64,000 nucleotides of DNA from Bacillus sp. AFS015802 (GCF_002561455.1 NZ_NTUP01000070.1:14217-78216), one strand, 5' to 3'. Positions 8,325 through 16,781 are shown, counted from the stretch's first letter. A program made the numbers and translations. Notes: generated by a model not told the origin, from the sequence alone.

Positions 8325-9440
8325 TTATTTCATCTTTTCATCCTTTCCTTTCTCTATAAAGACGTAACGATCTTTCCACATGGTATTTTTCCTGACAAAG
8401 GTGTTCAGTAAAGAATGGAGAAAAGTCACCAGGAAAAAAAGGATATGAACGGGAAACAGGAGCGTTTCGAAGAAGCTGAAATTGCCGATCCTTCTCACGA
8501 TCAAATAGAGGTAAACTCCAATAAGGCAGTATTCAACCGTGAATAGAAAGGGATTGGCCCATATCATGCCTGGTAATTGGAAGACCAGGGAAGTGAGGGA
8601 AGCAATCCATAAAGACGCAAATCCCAGAAGGAGGATATTGGTCGACTTAGCTCCCGAAGCAAAGCTTTTTGACCATCCTCGGAATAAATCGCCAAGACCT
8701 TCCCCATACATCCTAATAGAGATGGCATCCTTGCCACTTACCGCTTCTACCGCTTCCACGCATCTCTTAGCTTGTTGACTCAAGGCAAAATGCTCCACCA
8801 TTGCCCCCTTGATGGCCTTGTGCCCTCCAATCCGCTCATAAACCTCCCTTGAACAGAAAAAGAATTGACCAAAGCCGCCTGAAGGTTTGCACGGCCATGA
8901 AAAGAGATGGGTGATACTGGTCGATGCGAACACGATCAAGTGAAACATCATGGAAAGAGTTTCATAGCCAGTTTCCATCTTATGAAAAGGATGGATGCTC
9001 AGCACTCCTTGACACTGTTGCACTTTATACGTTTCGCAGATTCTTAGGAGTCCTGCCTGCTCAAACCATGTGTCACTGTCCACGAACAATAAGAATTCCC
9101 CTTTGGATTCTTTCGCTCCATGCCAGCAGGCCCACGATTTACCATTCCAGCCGTTCGGAAGGGGGGGAGCATCAATCACTTTTGCGCCTGCATTTTCAGC
9201 TATATCCTTCGTCAGGTCCGATGAGGAATCGTTTACCACGATGACTTCCAATGGCTGTATGAATTGTCCTTGGATGCTTGACAGCAGCTTCCCTATTGTT
9301 TTTTCTTCATTCCTTGCAGGGATGATGATCGAACATTTTTTGACCAGATAACTATTCCTTACATGAATGGATTTCTTTACGGTCGGAATCCTGGTAAAGA
9401 GGAAAACGGTCAGAATCAAGGTTATTAACCCTACATACAT
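8325..9440 (-). CDS. Family 2 glycosyltransferase, membrane-bound, CrtQ-like
   Basis: The 371-residue protein has an N-terminal membrane anchor, then a GT2 catalytic domain. SIIIPARNEEKTIGKLL (about 37-53) is the nucleotide-sugar start, VVNDSSSD is the first acidic motif, and FVDSDTWF is the DxD-type metal site. Three or four hydrophobic segments follow at the C-terminus (about 265-345). The WNGKSWACWHGAKESKGE block resembles the CrtQ glycosyltransferase of staphyloxanthin-type carotenoid synthesis. No other carotenoid gene is in the window, so a lipid or other terpenoid acceptor is equally possible. It acts at the cytoplasmic face of the membrane. It ends with a lysine-rich tail. Confidence 0.8.
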   Translation of the reverse strand: MYVGLITLILTVFLFTRIPTVKKSIHVRNSYLVKKCSIIIPARNEEKTIGKLLSSIQGQFIQPLEVIVVNDSSSDLTKDIAENAGAKVIDAPPLPNGWNGKSWACWHGAKESKGEFLLFVDSDTWFEQAGLLRICETYKVQQCQGVLSIHPFHKMETGYETLSMMFHLIVFASTSITHLFSWPCKPSGGFGQFFFCSREVYERIGGHKAIKGAMVEHFALSQQAKRCVEAVEAVSGKDAISIRMYGEGLGDLFRGWSKSFASGAKSTNILLLGFASLWIASLTSLVFQLPGMIWANPFLFTVEYCLIGVYLYLIVRRIGNFSFFETLLFPVHILFFLVTFLHSLLNTFVRKNTMWKDRYVFIEKGKDEKMK

Positions 9441-9550
9441 ATTTTCACCTTCTTATACAAAATTGTGTTGTATCGCCATTTTAACCATTTTATTAAACTG
9501 TGATACCTTGATACATCTGGAGGAGCGCAGTACAAGGATTCTTATCGTGG

Positions 9551-9643
9551 ATGGAAGTGCTGGATAAATTGGAGAAGATGGGCGTCACAAACGTAAGGGA
9601 TCATATCGAATCTGGACATACTTACCGGTTGAAAAAAAGGTGA
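9551..9643 (+). other. Possible 30-residue ORF or gene remnant
   Basis: An ATG at 9551 opens a frame encoding MEVLDKLEKMGV followed by a basic tail ending in YRLKKR. The frame is open upstream to 9512 without another ATG, GTG or TTG. AAGGA at 9534-9538 is 12 bases away. The amphipathic, protein-like composition and the terminator directly after the stop hint at a small gene or the end of a decayed one. I do not recognise it. Confidence 0.25.
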
Positions 9644-9674
9644 AGGCCCGAGTGTAAGGAGCCTTCACCTTTTT
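9635..9674. terminator. Bidirectional terminator
   Basis: AAAAGGTGAAGGC pairs with GCCTTCACCTTTT around a 13-base loop, with A-runs and T-runs on the flanks. It serves the leftward 52-residue ORF. Confidence 0.85.
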
Positions 9675-9675
9675 G

Positions 9676-9834
9676 TCATTTCCATTCCGACGAATGAGAA
9701 TCGACCGTATCCGAGTTATTTACGTTTGCTTCATCTTCATCGGGATAGGGATCAAAGAAATTGACGACTTTCCCCGGACCTTCATATCCCACAACCTGCT
9801 CTCTATCATCATTTTGTTTCTCGTTTTTCTTCAT
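9676..9834 (-). CDS. Small acidic hypothetical protein
   Basis: This 52-residue ORF has a good ribosome site (AAAGGAG, seven bases before the ATG at 9834) and a strong terminator right after its stop. The product is hydrophilic and acidic, with a central YEGPGKVVNFFDPYPDEDE segment and a Ser/Asp-rich tail; there is no signal peptide or membrane segment. I do not recognise the family. It lies 56 bases downstream of msrA on the same strand and may be co-transcribed with it. The clean translation and transcription signals are the main reason to believe it is real. Confidence 0.6.
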   Translation of the reverse strand: MKKNEKQNDDREQVVGYEGPGKVVNFFDPYPDEDEANVNNSDTVDSHSSEWK

Positions 9835-9890
9835 ATAAAAACTCCTTTCTACCATTAGTTTGGCGAAAGGAGATTATTTCATGCCGTTAT

Positions 9891-10421
9891 TTATTTTCGC
9901 CAATGATCATCGATGAATTCATCACGGCCTGATTTTGCACGGTCCTGCTTGTACTCATCCGGATTCTTTTTATAGAATTTTTGATGGTAGTCTTCTGCAG
10001 GATAAAACGTTTTGGCAGGAAGGATTCTGGTGACGATCGGTTTCTTGAATCGCCCGCTTGCCTCTATTTGTTTCTTCGTTTGTTCAGCTAATTGTTGTTG
10101 ATGGTCATTATGATAGAAAATAGCTGTACGATATTGGTCACCGCGGTCATGGAATTGCCCACCGTCATCAGTGGGGTCGATCTGTGGCCAGTATAGCTCC
10201 AATAGCTTTTCGTAAGGAAAGAGGGCCGGGTCGAAGGTGATTTGAACCACTTCATAATGTCCGCTGTTACCTGCCTTAATATCCTCATAAGAGGGATTCT
10301 CCAGATGACCGCCGGAGTATCCCGATACGATATCGATGATTCCCGGCAGTTCATCGAAAGGCTTTACCATGCACCAAAAACAGCCACCGGCAAAGGTAGC
10401 GATTTCTCTTTTTTCATTCAT
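9891..10421 (-). CDS. msrA: Peptide-methionine (S)-S-oxide reductase MsrA
   Basis: This 176-residue cytoplasmic enzyme reduces the S-epimer of methionine sulfoxide in proteins, with thioredoxin as the usual electron donor. The catalytic motif GCFWC is at residues 13-17, with Cys14 as the nucleophile. Further family signatures are [35 protein letters not shown] and AEDYHQKFY. The C-terminus has no second Cys pair, so resolution probably uses Cys17 or thioredoxin directly. No MsrB domain is fused. CAGGAGG lies nine bases before the ATG. The next gene downstream is the small acidic protein. Confidence 0.93.
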   Translation of the reverse strand: MNEKREIATFAGGCFWCMVKPFDELPGIIDIVSGYSGGHLENPSYEDIKAGNSGHYEVVQITFDPALFPYEKLLELYWPQIDPTDDGGQFHDRGDQYRTAIFYHNDHQQQLAEQTKKQIEASGRFKKPIVTRILPAKTFYPAEDYHQKFYKKNPDEYKQDRAKSGRDEFIDDHWRK

Positions 10422-10615
10422 TTAGAAAACCTCCTGTAACCAAATATGCTTCTCTAAAGCAGTAAAGCAATAGCTGAAAAGATTCTACCACGAAAGAAAC
10501 AAAGCGACAATCGATTTAACTTGCTGGAATGAGGGCAATCTATTCCCCACGTGAGTATTTTCTTCAAAATTCAACAATTTCTTCAAAATTCATTTCCTAT
10601 CCATCGGAATTTGTG

Positions 10616-10621
10616 TATAAT
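10616..10621 (+). promoter_or_regulatory. Probable -10 box of the B12 salvage operon
   Basis: A consensus TATAAT lies about 25-30 bases upstream of the cobalamin riboswitch; the -35 region (TTTCCT at 10593-10598) is poor. Between the msrA start and this box (10422-10610) I see only A/T-rich sequence and a short direct repeat of tcttcaaaattcaacaattt type. Confidence 0.45.
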
Positions 10622-10644
10622 TCTTTTGAACGGAATAATTACAT

Positions 10645-10840
10645 ATGTCATGAGATCAGGTGAAGCGGAAGTCACGATTCTTCTTAGCTTCTTAATAGGG
10701 AAGTTGGTGTAATTCCAACGCGGTCCCGCCACTGTAAATGGTAGTGAGCTGAATACATACCACTGTGCACGAATGCATGGGAAGGTGTCAGCAAACAATG
10801 ATCATGAGCCAGGAGACCTGCCTGATTTTTCACGCACCAA
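10645..10840 (+). promoter_or_regulatory. Cobalamin (AdoCbl) riboswitch
   Basis: The conserved core is clear: GGAAGTTGGTGTAATTCC, then GCGGTCCCGCCACTGTAA (B12 box GCCACTG at 10728-10734), and AGCCAGGAGACCTGCC at 10807-10822. These are the most conserved blocks of the class. The 5' element (GGTGAAGCGGAAG, about 10660) can close the multi-branch. It precedes an intrinsic terminator and the btuF gene, so it should turn the operon off when adenosylcobalamin is abundant. Confidence 0.93.
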
Positions 10841-10909
10841 ATCTACGCGGATAGAAGGGTGTAATGTGCATGGTTTACGGTATGAAAGCCTATTTATATG
10901 CATCTTACA

Positions 10910-10942
10910 CAACATCTCTAGTCCACTGGAGATGTTTTTTTG
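10910..10942 (+). terminator. Riboswitch-controlled terminator before btuF
   Basis: ACATCTC and GAGATGT pair, extended by TAGT/ACTG, and are followed by seven T. It lies between the cobalamin aptamer and the btuF ribosome site, as expected for an OFF expression platform. Confidence 0.85.
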
Positions 10943-10979
10943 TCTGACAAAATGTTAAAAACACAGGGGGAAGAAGGAA

Positions 10980-11939
10980 ATGAAGCACACATTGAAGGCA
11001 ATACTTGCATTATTACTTGCTGTCGGGTTTTTGTCAGCATGCGGAACGAGTAATGATGACCAGAAAAAAGAACATGCAGAGGTAAGCGGGGATCAATCCG
11101 GGTTTCCGTTGTCTTTGAAGGATGCACTGGATCATAAAGTGACCTTGGAAGAAAAGCCAAAGCATATTGTTTCATTAATTCCAAGCAATACTGAAATCCT
11201 ATTTGAGCTTGGGTTAAACAAGGAAATCGTCGGTGTCTCTGATTTTGATAACTATCCTGAAGAAGCGGCGGACAAAGAAAAGATCGGTGGTATGGAGTTT
11301 AACGTCGAGAAAATTGTCGGTTTGAATCCTGACCTTGTCCTTGCCCATGAATCGACCGCTAAATCTGCAGAAGAAGGCTTGAATCAGCTGAGGGATGCAG
11401 GGCTCAACGTCTTCATCGTCCACGATGCTAAAAGCTTTGAAGAGGTATACGGCACGATTAATGATATAGGCACTCTTGTCGGTAAAAAGGATCAGGCAGC
11501 GAGCATCGTTTCTGACATGAAATCGGATTTGAAATCCATTCAGGAAAAAGCAGGAGAAGTATCAGAAAAGAAACGCGTCTATGTTGAGGTCTCACCATCA
11601 CCTGATATTTATTCAACTGGAAAAAATACATTCATCGATCAGATGCTGTCAATGGTCAATGCTGAAAACGTCATGAGTGACCAAGAAGGCTGGGTGCAGG
11701 TAAATCAGGAAGCCGTCATTTCAGCAAACCCGGACGTGATTATCACAACGTATGGATATTACAGTGAAAACCCTAAAGAACAGGTAATGGGAAGAGAAGG
11801 CTGGAAAGATGTGAGTGCTGTAAAAAATGGGGAAGTATACGATGTCCATTCAGATTTAGTCACACGCACAGGCCCAAGATTGGTTGAAGGAGTAGAGGAA
11901 ATTGCAAAGTCGATCTATCCGGAGGTATTTGCAGAGTAA
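10980..11939 (+). CDS. btuF: Corrinoid ABC transporter substrate-binding lipoprotein BtuF
   Basis: This 319-residue lipoprotein has a signal peptide ending in FLSAC (lipidated Cys21). The mature part is a class III solute-binding fold: an N-terminal half with HIVSLIPSNTEILFELGL and a C-terminal half with NPDVIITTYGYY, joined by a long helix (about residues 170-200). It would capture cobalamin or cobinamide outside the membrane and deliver it to BtuC. Assignment to corrinoids rather than iron-siderophores rests on the upstream cobalamin riboswitch and the downstream B12 genes. GGGGGAAGAAGGAA precedes the ATG. The end overlaps the next gene, which suggests translational coupling. Confidence 0.88.
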   Translation: MKHTLKAILALLLAVGFLSACGTSNDDQKKEHAEVSGDQSGFPLSLKDALDHKVTLEEKPKHIVSLIPSNTEILFELGLNKEIVGVSDFDNYPEEAADKEKIGGMEFNVEKIVGLNPDLVLAHESTAKSAEEGLNQLRDAGLNVFIVHDAKSFEEVYGTINDIGTLVGKKDQAASIVSDMKSDLKSIQEKAGEVSEKKRVYVEVSPSPDIYSTGKNTFIDQMLSMVNAENVMSDQEGWVQVNQEAVISANPDVIITTYGYYSENPKEQVMGREGWKDVSAVKNGEVYDVHSDLVTRTGPRLVEGVEEIAKSIYPEVFAE

Positions 11940-12960
11940 AATAGGGATCATGTACGGATTGGCGGGACTATTTTTAGTAACTGCCCTACTTGCAGGTATA
12001 TCAATTGGAACGATTTCGATTCCATTATTGGATATTATATATATTGTCGGGTCTAAATGGTTCGGTTTTCAATTACCCGAAACCATCGATCCCATGTATA
12101 CGAACATCGTTTATACCATCAGATTGCCAAGAGTAGTGTTAGCCCTGTTGGTCGGGAGCTCCCTGGCCATTGCCGGAGCTTCTTTTCAAGGGTTATTGCG
12201 CAATCCGTTGGCTGATCCATATACATTGGGAGTGTCCTCTGGAGCATCGGTCGGGGCAGTCATCACATTGTTTTTTCATGTGAGCATTCCGTTTATTGGG
12301 AAGTTTACGCTTCCCTTTTTCAGTATTATTTGTTCGATTATCACCGTACTCCTCGTATTGTGGTTCGCACAAAAGGTGGAAAGGACCATGAAGGTAGAAA
12401 CCATTATATTGACGGGAATCATCTTCAGCTCATTTTTAGGCTCGTTGATTTCTTTGATGATCGCCCTCACAGGTGAGGAATTAAGACAGATCATCGGCTG
12501 GCTCCTTGGAAGCGTATCCATGAGAGGATGGGATTACGTCGCCATTATCCTGCCTTTTTTCCTTGTGGGGGTAGTGTTGCTCCTTCTAAACAGCAAGGAA
12601 TTGAATGGAATGAGCTTCGGCGAAGAGCAAGCCCGTCATATTGGTATCTCGGTACATAAGAGAAAGCTCGTCATACTGATTGCCGGAAGTATCCTGACGG
12701 GGGCAGCCGTTGCCGTGTCTGGTACGATTGGATTTGTCGGACTGGTCATCCCTCATTTTTTACGCCGAATCGCAGGGCACGATCATAAGCATTTACTTCC
12801 TTTATCGATCATTGTAGGAGGTGGATTCCTCGTTCTTGCAGATTTGCTCTCAAGAACGATCATCGCTCCGACTGAGCTTCCGATAGGAGTGATCACAGCC
12901 CTGATCGGTGCACCGATGTTTGCTTATATTCTCTTAAAGAAAAGGGGGCTTTCATCATGA
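11902..12960 (+). CDS. btuC: Corrinoid ABC transporter permease BtuC (FecCD family)
   Basis: This protein of up to 352 residues has about ten transmembrane segments and the FecCD signatures RLPRVVLALLVGSSLAIAGA, GLLRNPLADPYTLGVSSGAS and GFVGLVIPHFLRR (the last being the coupling region for the ATPase). It forms the membrane channel for corrinoid uptake. The start is uncertain: TTG at 11902 has AAGGAG nine bases upstream but overlaps btuF by 38 bases; TTG at 11929 and ATG at 11950 are in-frame alternatives, and the latter places the start directly before the first membrane helix. The stop overlaps the next start (ATGA). Confidence 0.88.
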   Translation: MQSRSIRRYLQSKIGIMYGLAGLFLVTALLAGISIGTISIPLLDIIYIVGSKWFGFQLPETIDPMYTNIVYTIRLPRVVLALLVGSSLAIAGASFQGLLRNPLADPYTLGVSSGASVGAVITLFFHVSIPFIGKFTLPFFSIICSIITVLLVLWFAQKVERTMKVETIILTGIIFSSFLGSLISLMIALTGEELRQIIGWLLGSVSMRGWDYVAIILPFFLVGVVLLLLNSKELNGMSFGEEQARHIGISVHKRKLVILIAGSILTGAAVAVSGTIGFVGLVIPHFLRRIAGHDHKHLLPLSIIVGGGFLVLADLLSRTIIAPTELPIGVITALIGAPMFAYILLKKRGLSS

Positions 12961-14426
12961 TCGATGTAAACGGTGTGTCAGTAGGGTATGACGATCATAC
13001 CATCATTGAAGACATGAATTTTCATATAGAAGAAGGAGAATTCTTTGGGATACTCGGGCCGAATGGAAGCGGTAAGACAACGTTGTTTAAAGCGATGACT
13101 GGCCTTCTCCCTTTAATGGATGGAGCCATTTCATTAAAGGGAAGACCGCTTCATCAATTTTCTTCGAGGGAATTGGCAACACATATCGCAGTATTGCCTC
13201 AGATTTCCACCGAAAGCTTCTCTTATGAAGTGAGGGAAACGGTGATGCTTGGACGATATGCTCATCAAAAAGGTTTCTTTAAGGGTGCGACTGAAAGGGA
13301 TATGGAAGTGGTAGGGAAAGTGATGGAGCAAACGGGAATAGCCCCACTGGAGAACCGCTATCTGCATGAATTGTCAGGCGGGGAGCGTCAAAGGGTGTTC
13401 CTGGCACAGGCCCTTGCGCAGGAACCAAAAATTTTACTTCTGGATGAACCTACCAATCATCTGGACCTTTCCTATCAGAAGTCCTTATTGGATCTAATTA
13501 AATCTCAAACGATCAACGAAACATTAACGGTGGTAGCCATTTTCCATGATCTGAATTTAGCGAGCCTTTACTGTGACCGTCTGCTTCTGTTAGATAAAGG
13601 GAAAACAAAGCTTCTTCACCACCCTGAAGAGGTCTTGAAAGAGAAACATATAGAAGAAGTGTATCATACAAAGGTTCAGAAGCAGGCTCATCCGTTGGTG
13701 GCCAAACCCCAGATGGTGATTGTACCTGAAGAAAGACGGACCGAGAACCTTATTTTAGATGAAAGGTACATCAACTCGAGCGAAGAATGCATCCACTTCA
13801 ATTCACCATTCCCATTAAAATGTATGTCTTCAGGCATTATAGGGGCAGGAATCGGCTGGTACTCGGACTTTATCAATCGCAGGGTACCTATTGATTATGA
13901 TAGCCGGGATTATCAGGAAGATATGAGGGAGTATCTCGTTCATAAAGAACTCGACCCTTCATTATCTGTCGGGATGATGACGGCCCTTGATTTGACAAAT
14001 ATGATATGTGAACGATTTGAAAGTGATGGGAGATCGGTTTTCATCATGGTGACCGCCGGTGTCGGGAATGCCATGGATGTATCAACAAGCTATCAATATG
14101 ATATACATTCAAAACCGGGTACGATAAACACCTGGGTATTCATCAATGGAAATTTATCCGATGAAGCATATATTGAAGCAATCGTGACATCCACCGAAGC
14201 AAAGGTAAAGGCGCTGCATGACATGGAAGTAAGGGACAGGCGAAATGGAAGTCTCGCAACGGGAACGCCTACAGACAGCATTCTGATTGCCTCCAGTCAA
14301 AAGGGCAAACTCGAGCCCTTTGCAGGACCGGTCACTCCAATAGGGAAGTTGATTGGTCGTGGTGTTTATGAAGTGACGAAAAAAGCCATACAACTCTACA
14401 TGGAGAAAAAAGAGGGAGGGTTATAA
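12957..14426 (+). CDS. BtuD ATPase fused to CbiZ adenosylcobinamide amidohydrolase
   Basis: This 489-residue protein joins two domains. Residues 1 to about 250 are an ABC ATPase: Walker A GPNGSGKTT (about 35-43), signature LSGGERQR, Walker B ILLLDEPTNHLDL and an H-loop IFHDLN. Residues from about 260 to 489 are a CbiZ domain (LKCMSSGIIGAGIGW, TAGVGNAMDVS, NTWVFINGNLSDEAYIEAI, ATGTPTDSILIAS). The ATPase powers corrinoid import. CbiZ removes the aminopropanol arm of adenosylcobinamide or certain pseudo-cobamides to give adenosylcobyric acid, so imported corrinoids can be remodelled. Such fusions are known in Bacillus relatives. The start overlaps the btuC stop by four bases. Confidence 0.88.
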   Translation: MIDVNGVSVGYDDHTIIEDMNFHIEEGEFFGILGPNGSGKTTLFKAMTGLLPLMDGAISLKGRPLHQFSSRELATHIAVLPQISTESFSYEVRETVMLGRYAHQKGFFKGATERDMEVVGKVMEQTGIAPLENRYLHELSGGERQRVFLAQALAQEPKILLLDEPTNHLDLSYQKSLLDLIKSQTINETLTVVAIFHDLNLASLYCDRLLLLDKGKTKLLHHPEEVLKEKHIEEVYHTKVQKQAHPLVAKPQMVIVPEERRTENLILDERYINSSEECIHFNSPFPLKCMSSGIIGAGIGWYSDFINRRVPIDYDSRDYQEDMREYLVHKELDPSLSVGMMTALDLTNMICERFESDGRSVFIMVTAGVGNAMDVSTSYQYDIHSKPGTINTWVFINGNLSDEAYIEAIVTSTEAKVKALHDMEVRDRRNGSLATGTPTDSILIASSQKGKLEPFAGPVTPIGKLIGRGVYEVTKKAIQLYMEKKEGGL

Positions 14427-14457
14427 GCCTCCTTTAGAAAAGAGGCTGAGGGGTTTC

Positions 14458-15011
14458 ATGGGAAGATTAGTGTTCATAACAGGAGGGGTTAGGAGCGGTA
14501 AAAGCTCCTATGCTGAAAGACTGGCGGCAGACCTGAAAACGACGAATGAGCCCTTGATTTATCTGGCATGCGGAGTGGATACCGATCATGAAATGGAAGA
14601 AAGGATTACCAAACACCGACTGGATCGGCAGGCTTCTTCCTTAGATTGGGTGACGATTGAACGCCCGGGGGCTATCAAGGGCATCATAGACTCTATATCA
14701 TCTAACTCCATCGTCCTGTTAGATTGTCTGACGACTCTCCTGACAAATGAGATGTTCGGGATGGAAACGGGAAGCTCCGCGGGAATAGAGGATGAAATCT
14801 TTCAATCTATCATTCTCTTAATGGAGAAAGCACAAGTATTACTTGTGGTAAGCAACAACTATTGTACGACATTTCATTGAAATCAGGAGAAATACTCCAA
14901 TTTCAGCGGACTCTGGGGGCGTTACATAGAAGACTGATCGAAAAGTCCTCCATAGCGATTGACATGACATCAGGTATTCCTGTGGTAAAGAAGGGAATGA
15001 CACTGACATGA
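14458..15011 (+). pseudogene. cobU: CobU adenosylcobinamide kinase/guanylyltransferase, one-base frameshift
   Basis: The first frame (14458-14880) encodes a CobU N-terminus: P-loop GGVRSGKSSYAERL near residue 8, the KHRLDRQ segment that carries the guanylylated His, and LLDCLTTLLTNEMF. After VVSN at about 14856 the frame ends in a short unrelated tail. The normal CobU continuation (LLYDISLKSGEILQF and beyond, ending ...KKGMTLT) lies in the next frame from 14859 to 15011. One missing base near 14857, for example a G giving the usual SNE, would restore a protein of 184 residues. The rejoined stop overlaps the cobS start. This may be a real mutation or a sequencing error. The enzyme makes adenosylcobinamide-GDP from adenosylcobinamide. 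Confidence 0.8.
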
Positions 15012-15799
15012 TGGGATTAAAGGGTTTTCTCATGAATGTACAGTTTTTCACCACTCTTCCTGTACGCAAACAATTCTCAGTGGAAAAAGATGAAATCAAG
15101 TGGATGGTCCGCTCATTTCCAATACTGGGTTTGTTTATAGGCATGCTCCTTTGGGGTGGATATGTGCTGCTGGATTCTTTTACGCCTTTGAGTCCATTGG
15201 CGTTATCATTTTATATTTGGGTAATGCCCTTCCTCCTGACCGGCGGACTTCATTTGGACGGTTATATGGATGCAAGTGACGCCTATTTTTCTTACAGGGA
15301 TAAAACTAAACGGCTAGACATTATGAAAGATCCCCGGATTGGTGCATTTGCCGTTTTATCTCTTTTGGTTATGCTTTCTTCCCGTTTTGTGTTTATTTAT
15401 GAAACCATACACTACACTGATTTTGCCATGATCAGCATCATGCTTTTGTGGATTCCCTTTTTCAGTCGTGTGCTCATGGGAGCAAGTCTTATTCTGATTA
15501 CACCTGCGCAGGAATCAGGTATGGGGTTTGGTTTCAGTAAGCACCTAACCGTACATGAGCTTATTTGGCTGCTTGGTTATGTATTGCTCGTAGGAGTAGT
15601 GTCAAGCATTTATCTGAATGGGTTATCTCTCTATGTCATTTTCACTATAGTCACATTTGGATTTTTCTTGGTCGTTCATTTAAATACCATCAAATGGTTT
15701 GGAGGCATGACCGGGGATACGGTAGGAGCCAGTGTGGAAGGGGTGGAGTGGGTATTATGGATGACTATATGGTTATTGGTTTTATTCGACATGGTCTAA
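15008..15799 (+). CDS. cobS: Adenosylcobinamide-GDP ribazoletransferase CobS
   Basis: This 263-residue membrane protein joins adenosylcobinamide-GDP with alpha-ribazole or its 5'-phosphate, the step that builds the lower ligand loop of cobalamin. It has the CobS/CobV signatures MNVQFFTTLPV at the start, GGLHLDGYMDASDA (about 78-91, the acidic metal-binding motif), KDPRIGAFAV and MTGDTVGASVE near the end, plus six or so hydrophobic segments. The ATG at 15008 overlaps the frameshifted cobU stop in ATGA fashion, supporting translational coupling from an intact cobU. The last 43 bases overlap the downstream phosphatase gene. Confidence 0.92.
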   Translation: MMGLKGFLMNVQFFTTLPVRKQFSVEKDEIKWMVRSFPILGLFIGMLLWGGYVLLDSFTPLSPLALSFYIWVMPFLLTGGLHLDGYMDASDAYFSYRDKTKRLDIMKDPRIGAFAVLSLLVMLSSRFVFIYETIHYTDFAMISIMLLWIPFFSRVLMGASLILITPAQESGMGFGFSKHLTVHELIWLLGYVLLVGVVSSIYLNGLSLYVIFTIVTFGFFLVVHLNTIKWFGGMTGDTVGASVEGVEWVLWMTIWLLVLFDMV

Positions 15800-16386
15800 C
15801 GGAGGAAAACGAGAGGGGGAAGTATATCGGCTGGACGAACCCAAGTTTATCGAAGGGTGGAATCGATATCCTTCAAAGACGAAGGCCATTCTTTAGGCAG
15901 TACGAGGGGTGTTTTTCAAGCGATCTTAACCGATGTGTGGAATCCTCCCATTTTTTGTTTCCTGGTGTCCCGATTAAATCGTCTCCACTTTTGAGAGAAT
16001 TACACTTTGGAAAGTGGGAGGGTTTGACCTTCGAGACCTTGAAGGGTGATGGAGTTTATCAGGATTGGTTAACCAATCCAACCATATCTCCTCCAGGTGG
16101 AGAAGGGATGAACGCATTTAGAAAACGGGTGGATGTTGCCTGGGAGCAGATCAAAGCACAAATCGATGAGCTTAATGGGAAGCGTTATGCGGTCATCACC
16201 CACGGAGGAGTCATTCGCCATCTATTGACTTCTTTGTCTCCAGGAAATGATCCTAGAACCTTTTGGGAGTGGAAAGTCAGCCACGGAACCGGGTACGAAT
16301 TGATTTGGGAAACAGAAGAGGATTGGAGGGATCAAGTGTGTACTTCATTACGGGCGGTGCCTTTAACGGGAAGGCAAGATGGGTAA
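15757..16386 (+). CDS. cobC: CobC-like alpha-ribazole phosphatase (histidine phosphatase)
   Basis: This 209-residue protein belongs to the histidine phosphatase superfamily. The phospho-acceptor motif RHG lies at residues 11-13, followed by the usual ENERGKYIGW..PSLSKGG block. ELHFGKWEGL carries the catalytic acid, and ITHGGVIRHLL carries the second His. In this operon it should remove the phosphate from alpha-ribazole-phosphate or from adenosylcobalamin-phosphate. The frame is open upstream into cobS, but the ATG at 15757 has GGAG eight bases before it, so I chose that start. It overlaps cobS by 43 bases and the next gene by 49. Confidence 0.82.
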   Translation: MDDYMVIGFIRHGLTEENERGKYIGWTNPSLSKGGIDILQRRRPFFRQYEGCFSSDLNRCVESSHFLFPGVPIKSSPLLRELHFGKWEGLTFETLKGDGVYQDWLTNPTISPPGGEGMNAFRKRVDVAWEQIKAQIDELNGKRYAVITHGGVIRHLLTSLSPGNDPRTFWEWKVSHGTGYELIWETEEDWRDQVCTSLRAVPLTGRQDG

Positions 16387-16766
16387 GAAATCATTTTCGT
16401 TTACAGAATAGCGACACAGAGTGGGTTCCGTTGTTTAATGAAGGTGTGGAAGAAATCCACACGTCATTGCCAAACGTTGTATTGGAGGGACTTGAATATG
16501 CGATTCGCGCAGCCCTTTTGCACCGAGATGCTGACGTTAGGTCGGCGTTTAAACGCAGGATGCAGTCATTAAAAGAGTGGGAAGAAGAAAATCCCGAACG
16601 AAAAGTAATCTGGATTGGTTCGGAAATAGGAAAAGGAATTGTTCCGGTGGATCAAGCATCCAGGGAGTGGAGAGATATGACAGGGTGGGTTTATCAGGAC
16701 CTTGCAGAAATTTCTCAAAGAGTATGGCTGGTCTGGTACGGCTTGGCAACATCATTAAAAGGGTAA
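16338..16766 (+). CDS. Second CobU-family protein with altered P-loop
   Basis: This 142-residue protein starts at GTG 16338 with GGAGGG seven bases upstream, inside the end of the phosphatase gene. Its N-terminus, YFITGGAFNGKARWV, matches a CobU P-loop, but the final Ser/Thr is Ala. Its C-terminus (IGSEIGKGIVPVD..WRDMTGWVYQDLAEISQRVWLVWYGL) matches the end of standard CobU. The middle part with the KHR histidine region is missing or much changed. It may be a partner or a specialised replacement for the frameshifted cobU upstream, or a non-catalytic paralog. It sits between the phosphatase and the adenosyltransferase genes. Confidence 0.7.
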   Translation: MYFITGGAFNGKARWVRNHFRLQNSDTEWVPLFNEGVEEIHTSLPNVVLEGLEYAIRAALLHRDADVRSAFKRRMQSLKEWEEENPERKVIWIGSEIGKGIVPVDQASREWRDMTGWVYQDLAEISQRVWLVWYGLATSLKG

Positions 16767-16781
16767 AGGAGAGGGGATTTT

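Noticed and set aside
10773-10958. 61-codon ORF inside the cobalamin riboswitch
   Set aside because: It overlaps conserved riboswitch elements and the terminator.
15565-15756. N-terminal extension of the CobC-like phosphatase into cobS
   Set aside because: The added residues do not look like the family, the overlap would be 235 bases, and the ATG at 15757 has a good ribosome site.
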